7,025 nucleotides of DNA from Sphingobacteriales bacterium (GTDB taxonomy: Bacteria; Bacteroidota; Bacteroidia; Chitinophagales; Chitinophagaceae): assembly GCA_947463665.1 (NCBI GenBank), contig CANHUD010000126.1, positions 1 through 7,025 of the forward strand. The letters are read 5' to 3'. The notes beneath the pieces were generated by a model. That model ran no database searches and had not been told where the DNA came from. It was given only the letters and a program-made list of their open reading frames with translations. Below are positions 1-5,569 of the stretch, in pieces; the first letter of the stretch is position 1, and every line of letters begins with the position of its first letter. The position numbers and the translations under genes were made by a program.

Positions 1-1181
1 GGCATATCGGCCAATAGTTCTTCGCTCTCTTTCACTTTAGCTTTCATCGATGCAGAAACACGTTTCTTCCCTTTCACCTCCTTCAATACTTCCCTCGCCT
101 GCTGCACACGTAAACTCTCATCCGTAACCAGTCCGAACAGCGGCGACATCAACAGCTCATGCAGCAACATGCGCGATGGAGCGCCTTTGAATGGCAATAA
201 CTTAATCCCTTCTTCGTCCCGCTTCAACGCATACAACTCCCCTTCATCGGCCTGCTGGGCCGTTAAAGGGGAATGTGTGGTGGCAACCACCTGAAAATGA
301 GGAAGCTTATCCAGGAGAAACAAATGCAGCAGCCGCTGCCACTTGGGATGTAAATGCAGATCGATCTCATCAATCAGCAATAAACCCCGCGCTTTCATCG
401 GATCTTTATAATCTCCAAATGTGGTAGTAATGTTGTAGAGCAGATCCCCTACCCAGGCAATCACATCCTGATAACCATCACTCAATTGCTCTAAGGTAAT
501 GGATCCATCAGCTGTGGTAAACAGCATCGACTTCCGGCTCTTGTCGATCCCCTCAAACTGCACATTATCCGCCAGAAAATCATTCAATGCCTTTCGGATC
601 ACCGCCATGCCTTTTTCCCCCAACTGATAATCCACAGCCACAGCCCAGTTGCTGAGGGATACCAGCGGAATATCCGGATCAAATAACGATTGAATATGCC
701 TGGAACGCGGAGAACTGAACCGCGCATAAGCAGAGCTATACCCGCTGTCTCTTCGGCCCAGCCGCCGGTAAGCTCCATATGCCGCCACAAAATAGTTCCG
801 GTCGGCACGCGAAATGGCCGCATCGATCTGCTCCAGACTCTCCTGGTTGTGCTGCATCATCCGGGCAATAGAATCCCCTCTGCGGATCTCCAGCTTAACG
901 GTCCTTTCCTCACCTTTTTGGGTAGTAATAACCGCTTTGAGACTACAAAAGGGCTGTCCAAGCCGAATCCAGTTGTCGGGCTGACCAATAATATCCGATA
1001 ACCCACTGCTGCCGGCCGTAAGCAATGCAATGGCCTTCAAAACAGCAGATTTACCCGTGCCATTCTCTCCTAAGATAAACGTAGTCTTCCGTATCCCCTC
1101 TTTTGTATCATCTCCCCGAAAGGATATATACAAATGATGGTGACAGACAAAATCCTGCAGCCAGACTTCTTTTAAAAACAT
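1..1181 (-). CDS. RecF/OLD-like AAA family ATPase, C-terminus cut by window edge
   Basis: The frame reads open from an ATG at 1181 to the left edge, giving 393 residues with no stop, so the C-terminus is missing. It is an ABC-type (SMC/RecF/OLD-like, AAA_21-type) ATPase. The N-terminus has the usual strand-turn-strand, followed by Walker A GENGTGKS (residues 38-45, Lys44). An ABC-signature-like LEQLSDGYQ lies at 230-238. Walker B LLLIDE (267-272, Asp271/Glu272) runs into the D-loop-like DLHLHPKWQ, and the switch histidine is His303 in ATTHSP. All ATP-binding elements are intact and no long coiled coil is visible, which argues against a full SMC or RecN. Such ATPases act in DNA repair or, paired with a nuclease gene, in phage defence. 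Any partner encoded downstream would lie left of the window. The start is supported by AAGGG four bases before the ATG. The gene begins 46 bp after the upstream lipoprotein stop, so co-transcription is possible. Family assignment is firm; biological role is unknown. Confidence 0.88.
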   Translation of the reverse strand, partial: MFLKEVWLQDFVCHHHLYISFRGDDTKEGIRKTTFILGENGTGKSAVLKAIALLTAGSSGLSDIIGQPDNWIRLGQPFCSLKAVITTQKGEERTVKLEIRRGDSIARMMQHNQESLEQIDAAISRADRNYFVAAYGAYRRLGRRDSGYSSAYARFSSPRSRHIQSLFDPDIPLVSLSNWAVAVDYQLGEKGMAVIRKALNDFLADNVQFEGIDKSRKSMLFTTADGSITLEQLSDGYQDVIAWVGDLLYNITTTFGDYKDPMKARGLLLIDEIDLHLHPKWQRLLHLFLLDKLPHFQVVATTHSPLTAQQADEGELYALKRDEEGIKLLPFKGAPSRMLLHELLMSPLFGLVTDESLRVQQAREVLKEVKGKKRVSASMKAKVKESEELLADM

Positions 1182-1210
1182 CGTACCCTTATTTGATTCA
1201 GTAAGGTACG
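1182..1210 (-). promoter_or_regulatory. Imperfect inverted repeat covering the ribosome binding site of the AAA ATPase gene
   Basis: On the minus strand CGTACCTTA and TAAGGGTACG can pair as a 9-bp stem with one bulged G around a 10-base loop. The second arm contains the Shine-Dalgarno-like AAGGG and abuts the ATG at 1181. If it folds in the mRNA it would hide the ribosome binding site. It could equally be a protein operator or chance. No terminator-like T-run follows it. Confidence 0.4.
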
Positions 1211-1227
1211 ATATATTAAAACAATTC

Positions 1228-1539
1228 TTAACGTGATCTCAGGTTTCCGAAACCGGAGCTATAGGAATTACCAAATGAGCTGGAACTCTCTGAAGTAAAT
1301 CCAACAGGTGAATCCCGTTCCATGTAAAACGGGCTCATATCATCCGTGATTTTAAGCTGAATGGGGGAAGACGGATAGATGGTCATGTCGATCGTCCGGT
1401 AGCGGTCATGATACGCATCCACCGGATCCTGTTCACAACTGCTGGAAAGCAGCATCATCCCAACTGCCATCATTCCAATAAAAGATTTACTGAATCGAGA
1501 AGCTCCAACACGCTGAAACGAACACTTTTGAACCAACAT
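1228..1539 (-). CDS. Small putative lipoprotein, function unknown
   Basis: A 103-residue protein that I do not recognise. The N-terminus has a basic n-region (Lys5, Arg10, Arg15, Lys18), a hydrophobic stretch FIGMMAVGMMLL (20-31) and a lipobox-like LSSSC with Cys35 as the likely lipidated residue, so signal peptidase II processing and a membrane location are expected. The mature part is about 69 residues. An acidic/polar start (CEQDPVDAYHDRY) is followed by a section with beta-strand character (TIDMTIYPSSPIQLKI). The tail, about residues 77-103, is rich in Ser, Gly, Phe and Asn (ESSSSFGNSYSSGFGN) and ends in basic LRSR. The ATG at 1539 is chosen because the next one (Met23) would destroy the signal. 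AAGG lies only two bases before that ATG, so the RBS is poor. It reads away from the sulfatase and toward the AAA ATPase gene, 46 bp downstream. It is a real gene if the signal and lipobox are meaningful; there is no homology support. Confidence 0.6.
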   Translation of the reverse strand: MLVQKCSFQRVGASRFSKSFIGMMAVGMMLLSSSCEQDPVDAYHDRYRTIDMTIYPSSPIQLKITDDMSPFYMERDSPVGFTSESSSSFGNSYSSGFGNLRSR

Positions 1540-1646
1540 AACCTTAAGATTATTTTATATTCTAAAATTTATTTATTCAAGTTTCTAACGATATGTTGCC
1601 TGCCGATATTGTATGCTTTATATACCTAAAATGCGTACATTTCAAC
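1540..1646. promoter_or_regulatory. Divergent AT-rich intergenic region between lipoprotein and sulfatase genes
   Basis: These 107 bp separate two divergent starts, so promoters for both genes should lie here. The left half (1540-1576) is strongly AT-rich. I looked for the Bacteroidota sigma-ABfr pattern (TTTG about 20 bases before TAnnTTTG) and found only partial matches, for example TACATTTC at 1636-1643, which is too close to the sulfatase ATG to serve. No palindromic operator or riboswitch-like fold is evident. Promoter presence is inferred from gene orientation alone. Confidence 0.35.
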
Positions 1647-3086
1647 ATGCGCTATTCCTTATTTACCTTCTTCCTGCTACTTATAGTTTCCGGCTATGCC
1701 CAAAAACCCAATATCATTTATATTCTGGCCGATGACCTGGGCATAGGCGATGTGCGTACGTTTAATCCGGCCTCCCGCATCCAAACCCCATCCATAGATG
1801 CACTGGCCGCAGAAGGCATGCGCTTCACCGATGCCCACTCCAATTCTTCCGTGTGTACCCCCACCCGCTATGGCATCCTCACTGGCCGGTACGCCTGGCG
1901 AACCCGCCTTCAGAATGGGGTACTCTGGAGTTACGACCCACCGCTGATTCCCCGCGGTCGTGAAACCGTTGCCTCTCTCCTGAAAGCAGCCGGCTACCAG
2001 ACAGCCTGCATCGGGAAATGGCACCTCGGACTGGGATGGACCTACGATGCAAATGGAAATCCGGATTTCTCCCGGCCCATCACGGAAGGGCCTTTACAGC
2101 TGGGCTTCGATCAGTTCTTCGGAATGAGTGCCTCACTGGATATCCCACCCTATGTGTTCATCAATGGAAACAAGATCACCGCTGCCCGGATCGATACCAT
2201 CGCCGAACAAAAAGGAAAAGGCTTCTGGCGGACCGGCCCTGTTGGCAACGATTTCCGACATGCCGAGGTACTCGATACCTTCATGCAACGGTCTATTCAG
2301 TTCATTCAGGAAGCCAGCAGAAAACCCGAGCCGTTCTTCCTCTACCTGGCCCTCACCTCCCCACATACGCCTATACTTCCGGTGGATTCTTTTCAGAATA
2401 GTACAGAAACCAACGCCTACGGCGATTTTGTGCGCATGACCGATCACCGCGTCGGACAACTGGTCCAGGCACTCAGGGCTACCGGGGCCGATAAAAACAC
2501 GCTGATCATTTTTACCTCCGATAACGGCTGCTCCCCTTCTGCAGGACTGGCGGAACTGAAACAAAAAGGACATGATCCTTCCGCCGGCTTCCGCGGCGCC
2601 AAAGCCGATGTGTACGAAGGCGGTCACCGCGTTCCCTTCATCGTCCGCTGGCCCGCAATCGTGAAACCCGGTAGCCGGAACGATGCCACCATCTGCCTCA
2701 CGGATTTTTTTGCCACCTGTGCCGATATACTGAATATATCCCTATCGGATAGTAGTGGAGAAGACAGTTTTAGTTTACTGCCCCTGCTAAAAGGAAGCGG
2801 TCCGAAAAAGTTTAGCCGCCCCTCCACCGTGCATCATTCCATCGATGGGAATTTTGCGATCCGGAAAGGGGATTGGAAACTGGCACTGAGCAGAGGCTCC
2901 GGAGGCTGGAGTGCCCCAACAGAAAAACAGGCAGAAAAAGAGGGACTGCCCGGCAAACAACTTTTCAACCTGAAAACGGATAAAGCAGAACAAACCAATC
3001 TGGCGTCCAGGTATCCGGAGATCGTGGCTGATCTGGAAATGGAACTGGAACGTATTAAAAAGGAAGGGAGAAGCAGGAAAAAGTAA
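1647..3086 (+). CDS. Secreted S1-family sulfatase (formylglycine-dependent)
   Basis: A 479-residue arylsulfatase-type enzyme that hydrolyses sulfate esters, probably on glycans or other organosulfates. The start is set at the ATG at 1647, because it puts a clean signal peptide (residues 1-19, MRYSLF...SGYAQ) directly before the first strand; the in-frame ATG at 1593 would bury it. The family elements are in order: PNIIYILADDLG with metal Asp29/Asp30; the sulfatase signature CTPTR (70-74), whose Cys70 must become formylglycine; GKWHLG (Lys124, His126); SPHTP (His240); SDNG (Asp292, Asn293); and GFRGAKADVYEGGHRVP (Lys319). The C-terminal subdomain ends in the usual LFNLKTDKAEQTNL. Length and motifs look complete, so it should be active in the periplasm or outside the cell, given a formylglycine-generating enzyme encoded elsewhere. 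The substrate cannot be deduced. Its stop lies 2 bp from that of the convergent FAD oxidoreductase gene. Confidence 0.95.
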   Translation: MRYSLFTFFLLLIVSGYAQKPNIIYILADDLGIGDVRTFNPASRIQTPSIDALAAEGMRFTDAHSNSSVCTPTRYGILTGRYAWRTRLQNGVLWSYDPPLIPRGRETVASLLKAAGYQTACIGKWHLGLGWTYDANGNPDFSRPITEGPLQLGFDQFFGMSASLDIPPYVFINGNKITAARIDTIAEQKGKGFWRTGPVGNDFRHAEVLDTFMQRSIQFIQEASRKPEPFFLYLALTSPHTPILPVDSFQNSTETNAYGDFVRMTDHRVGQLVQALRATGADKNTLIIFTSDNGCSPSAGLAELKQKGHDPSAGFRGAKADVYEGGHRVPFIVRWPAIVKPGSRNDATICLTDFFATCADILNISLSDSSGEDSFSLLPLLKGSGPKKFSRPSTVHHSIDGNFAIRKGDWKLALSRGSGGWSAPTEKQAEKEGLPGKQLFNLKTDKAEQTNLASRYPEIVADLEMELERIKKEGRSRKK

Positions 3087-3088
3087 TA

Positions 3089-4765
3089 CTACTTCACCAA
3101 TACCTGCCCATCTTTTTCCAGCTGCTGTTTTAATTCTGCATATACTAACCGCTGCGGAGAGATGTTTCGGTCTATAGCCAGTACAGCGGCAGTGGCTGCC
3201 GACTGCCCCAGGATCATGAACACCGGTTCCATCCGGATCGATCCATAGGCTGCATGGGTACTGGACACACAAACAGGCACCAGCAGATTCGAACATTCAT
3301 TCTCCTCCGGCACTATAGACCCGTAGGCTATCGAATAGGCTTTATCCGGCTTTACGCCGATATCCCCTTCATTCTGCACATACCCGCTCTCGTCCACATA
3401 GCGCTGCGTATTGTGGGAATCCAGCGCATACGATCCCATCCCAATGGGCTCCGGCACTTCGGTTTTACCCAGTGCATCCGCCTCTTTCATTACAAAGCAA
3501 CCCTTCAGTCGGCGTGCCTCCCGTACGTACAACTGATGCGGCCAGTTCCCGTTATCCGTAAACTCATCCTTCGCCAGTCCCCATCGTTTCATTTCCTGCT
3601 GCACATCCGCCGGCACACGCGGATCGTTTTGAAGGAAATACAATAACCCTTTCTGATAGTACTCATGCTCCTGTATGATCTGCTGCCGCACCGCATAACT
3701 GGCTTCGGGATACGCATAGTTCTTTCCGATGTAATCCATGCTGAAAGGTCCGTGATTATTGGTATCTGTCTTTCGGTTGGGAATGGCATCGAACTTATCA
3801 AAGGTTTCCCGCCAGCCCGAAGCAAATACCCGAGCGAGCAATTCATACCGGTTTGGATCATATCCTTCCGGTTTAGCAAAGGGGATACGGTTATCTGGGT
3901 GGTCACTCAGACAAAGCCGGAAGCAGTAGGCCTGTATTTTCTTATCGGCAGATCCGTACACACCCGGAGGCTCTGCGGATACTTCCGGCAGGAGGCCACT
4001 GGAAGGATCTCCCGGGATTTTATACGGACTGATCTTCGTCTTGAAATGATGCCCATGCTGGAACGTGCCGGTCTGTACGCCGTTCCATCGTTCCCCAAAC
4101 TCCTGATTGGACTCTCTACCGGTACGATACGATACGCCGGCCAGTGCCATCAGATCGCCTTCATAGGTGGCATCGATGAACATCCTGCCCGCAAACATCT
4201 TTCCGGAAAGCGTCCGGATGGCTTCGATCCGATTTTTCTTTTTCCGAATGCCTTTGGTGGAACGGTCCAGCCATTCATCGCGATACACCGGGATCTCATA
4301 TTCCTTCACCAGCTCTTCAAAAATCTGTTCGGCCACATGCGGCTCAAAGATCCACATGGTCCGATTGGCCCCGTCCATCGCCACCGTTCCCTGTCCGCGG
4401 TTGCCATACGCCTCTTTCCTTTGCCAGACCCAGGCACCGGTTTGCTGGTAATGCAGATACACACGGTGATAAAACTCGCGGGATAACCCGCCGATCACTT
4501 CCTTGTTGCCCGTATCCGTGAAGCCAAGTCCGCCGGAGGTCAGTCCGCCCAAGTGTTTTTCCGGCGCTACCACGATCACCGTCTTCCCCATATTCTTCAC
4601 CTGCACCGCTGCCATGATAGCCGACGACGTACCGCCATAGATGATCACATCGGCCTGAAATTTTCCATCCGGAAGACTCCGGTGCTGAAAAGAAGTGAAG
4701 GTGAAAAGCAGCAGGAAAACCGGAGTACAGCGAAGAAAAAAGAAGTAAGTCATGCTAAAAATCAT
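3089..4765 (-). CDS. Exported FAD-dependent oxidoreductase (FAD_oxidored family)
   Basis: A 558-residue flavoprotein. The N-terminus is a hydrophobic export signal (about residues 5-26). The ATG for Met5 at 4753 is an equally possible start, since neither has a good Shine-Dalgarno. The FAD dinucleotide fold follows: ADVIIYGGTSSAIMAA (38-53), then the strand TVIVVAPEKHLGG (62-74). The FAD_oxidored hallmark MFIDATYEGDLMALAG lies at 195-210. A conserved C-terminal block SSTHAAYGSIRMEPVFMILG (501-520) runs into QSAATAAVLA and closes the cofactor site. The family is common in Bacteroidota and Planctomycetota among sulfatases and glycan-degradation genes, and is sometimes annotated, on weak grounds, as xanthan lyase. 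The electron acceptor and substrate are unknown. The tail-to-tail sulfatase gene suggests, but does not prove, a shared catabolic role in the periplasm. It is on the same strand as the satD-like gene, 90 bp downstream of it, so a separate promoter is possible. The frame is intact. Confidence 0.92.
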   Translation of the reverse strand: MIFSMTYFFFLRCTPVFLLLFTFTSFQHRSLPDGKFQADVIIYGGTSSAIMAAVQVKNMGKTVIVVAPEKHLGGLTSGGLGFTDTGNKEVIGGLSREFYHRVYLHYQQTGAWVWQRKEAYGNRGQGTVAMDGANRTMWIFEPHVAEQIFEELVKEYEIPVYRDEWLDRSTKGIRKKKNRIEAIRTLSGKMFAGRMFIDATYEGDLMALAGVSYRTGRESNQEFGERWNGVQTGTFQHGHHFKTKISPYKIPGDPSSGLLPEVSAEPPGVYGSADKKIQAYCFRLCLSDHPDNRIPFAKPEGYDPNRYELLARVFASGWRETFDKFDAIPNRKTDTNNHGPFSMDYIGKNYAYPEASYAVRQQIIQEHEYYQKGLLYFLQNDPRVPADVQQEMKRWGLAKDEFTDNGNWPHQLYVREARRLKGCFVMKEADALGKTEVPEPIGMGSYALDSHNTQRYVDESGYVQNEGDIGVKPDKAYSIAYGSIVPEENECSNLLVPVCVSSTHAAYGSIRMEPVFMILGQSAATAAVLAIDRNISPQRLVYAELKQQLEKDGQVLVK

Positions 4766-4855
4766 TTAAACATAATTCTTTGTCGATTATCCACTTGTCA
4801 GACTGAAGAAAAAAATCACCTGTAATATGAGCTAAAAATAACTGCAACAACAATA
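4766..4855 (-). other. Intergenic gap between satD-like and FAD oxidoreductase genes
   Basis: This 90-bp AT-rich gap has an A-run on the plus strand (T-run when read on the minus strand) near 4807-4815, but no convincing GC-rich stem before it, so I do not call a terminator. On the minus strand TATGTTTA near the FAD oxidoreductase start resembles the Bacteroidota -7 element TAnnTTTG, but no matching TTG is seen at the expected upstream distance. None of the TATCGG/CCGATA half-sites occurs here. Confidence 0.3.
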
Positions 4856-5485
4856 TCATTCTTCTATTTTTTGCTTTATCCTATCTCTGAAATATTGCTC
4901 AAGTTCCGTAATCTCGTCACTATGTGCTCTTGTCAGTCGCTCACTTACAGACGACTGGTTAATATGCAGCAGCTGGGTAAGTTCTTTCTGACCTATTTTC
5001 TTTTCTGCTATAAACTGAAGATACATAACCTCAGCAGAAGATGCTGTCCATTTATCCATGACCAAAGATCCCAACCTGAGTATAAGGTTCATTTCTCTGT
5101 CCAGATCCTGCCAGGGAGTTTTTATCGCAAGATTTTGCTTCGATTGCTTCATTTCTTCGAACGCATCACCACAATTAACAAAAGCCTCACCGTTTGACTC
5201 CGAAATGCGCGAACCCTGAAACGATTTTTTACCGATTCCAATGGCCAACCGCACATCCAAATGATTTACTTCCAATGATTTTATTAATGACTTAATACTC
5301 AATGCTGCCTTTAATGCAGTAGACGGATCTGCTACTTCCAGTTGAAATGTATCCCCACGCTCAATCGTCCAGACAGCAGGCTCCTTGCCATAGTGTTCTA
5401 ACAAACGCTTCAAAGGGTACAGCCATTCACCGGCATCCACCACTTTTCGGGAATTAATTATATCACCCAGTATAACACTTGTCAT
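4856..5485 (-). CDS. SatD-family protein with C-terminal helix-turn-helix, probable autoregulator
   Basis: A 209-residue protein matching the SatD family by recall: N-terminal GDIINSR (7-13), WTIERGDTFQLE (39-50), DVRLAIGIG (77-85) and SESNGEAF (95-102). Molecular function is not established for the family. I note that Asp8, the Gly-Asp hairpin at 44-45 and the R-x-A-I-G-I-G strand fall in the order seen in class III nucleotidyl cyclase cores, so a nucleotide-binding fold is plausible; this is inference. The C-terminus (about 150-190) looks like a DNA-binding HTH: ASSAEVMYLQF, then GQKELTQLLHI as the scaffold helix and NQSSVSERLTRA as the recognition helix. The ATG at 5485 is the only good start and has no clear Shine-Dalgarno. 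Eight bases upstream begins an array of three palindromes, the natural candidate for its own operator. A DUF3307 gene, which I recall as a frequent partner, is not adjacent. Nothing is broken or truncated. Confidence 0.85.
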   Translation of the reverse strand: MTSVILGDIINSRKVVDAGEWLYPLKRLLEHYGKEPAVWTIERGDTFQLEVADPSTALKAALSIKSLIKSLEVNHLDVRLAIGIGKKSFQGSRISESNGEAFVNCGDAFEEMKQSKQNLAIKTPWQDLDREMNLILRLGSLVMDKWTASSAEVMYLQFIAEKKIGQKELTQLLHINQSSVSERLTRAHSDEITELEQYFRDRIKQKIEE

Positions 5486-5493
5486 CTTACGAA

Positions 5494-5513
5494 TATCGGC
5501 TATTTAACCGATA
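5494..5513. repeat. Operator palindrome 1 (gene-proximal)
   Basis: TATCGGCTATTTAACCGATA. The outer 6-bp arms are perfect and can be extended outward by AA/TT to 8 bp (5492-5515). An inner C/A mismatch breaks the full 9-bp arm. It ends 8 bp before the satD-like start codon, where it would overlap the leader and ribosome binding region. Confidence 0.8.
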
Positions 5514-5521
5514 TTTCAAAT

Positions 5522-5541
5522 TATCGGCATTTTAACCGATA
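5522..5541. repeat. Operator palindrome 2 (central)
   Basis: TATCGGCATTTTAACCGATA. The outer 6-bp arms are perfect and the 8-bp centre is the least symmetric of the three copies. Its right half-site together with the left half-site of palindrome 3 forms another exact palindrome, CCGATAAATTAATTTATCGG (5536-5555). Confidence 0.8.
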
Positions 5542-5549
5542 AATTAATT

Positions 5550-5569
5550 TATCGGCTATTTAGCCGATA
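5550..5569. repeat. Operator palindrome 3 (distal), overlaps the PLP enzyme stop codon
   Basis: TATCGGCTATTTAGCCGATA. This is the most symmetric copy, with perfect 9-bp arms around a 2-bp centre. It contains the TAA stop (5560-5562, minus strand) of the class-V PLP enzyme. In a read-through transcript it could form a hairpin, but no U-run follows, so it is not a canonical terminator. Confidence 0.8.

Larger units (their letters stand above)
5494..5569. promoter_or_regulatory. Operator array: six alternating TATCGG/CCGATA half-sites at 14-bp pitch
   Basis: TATCGG occurs at 5494, 5522 and 5550, and CCGATA at 5508, 5536 and 5564. Half-sites therefore start every 14 bp and alternate in orientation. 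They make three 20-bp palindromes separated by 8-bp linkers, and the last also sits 8 bp from the satD-like ATG. The array covers essentially all of the 74-bp gap before that gene and overlaps the stop codon of the upstream PLP enzyme gene. A weak -7-like ATAATTTG (minus strand, 5517-5524) lies between palindromes 1 and 2, so binding would occlude the promoter or the leader. The likely ligand is the adjacent HTH protein (inference). Confidence 0.8.

Noticed and set aside
690..1001. 103-codon plus frame inside the left region
   Set aside because: It is antisense to the AAA ATPase, which reads continuously from 1181 to the window edge with all Walker motifs.
1593..1646. Upstream ATG extending the sulfatase by 18 residues
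   Set aside because: The extension would precede a complete signal peptide that begins at the Met at 1647, and it lies in the AT-rich intergenic region.
2133..2627. 164-codon open frame on the minus strand
   Set aside because: It is antisense to the sulfatase catalytic region, with no independent start signal or motif.
2738..2755. CTATCGGATAG-like sequence inside the sulfatase gene as another operator copy
   Set aside because: It contains a single TATCGG with no CCGATA partner at the 14-bp register, so it is probably chance.
2787..3296. 169-codon minus frame spanning the convergent junction
   Set aside because: It overlaps the 3' ends of both the sulfatase and FAD oxidoreductase genes; the translation is Cys-rich and has no family features.
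3665..4486. 273-codon open frame on the plus strand
   Set aside because: It is antisense to the FAD oxidoreductase and its translation is rich in Arg, His, Pro and Ile with no recognisable motif.
4800..4820. T-run (minus strand) as a terminator for the satD-like gene
   Set aside because: No stable GC-rich stem precedes the run; only weak pairings could be drawn.
5494..5569. Three regularly spaced repeats resembling a small CRISPR array
   Set aside because: Repeats are 20-bp palindromes with 8-bp AT-rich linkers, far too short for spacers, and there are no cas genes. The position before a start codon fits an operator.
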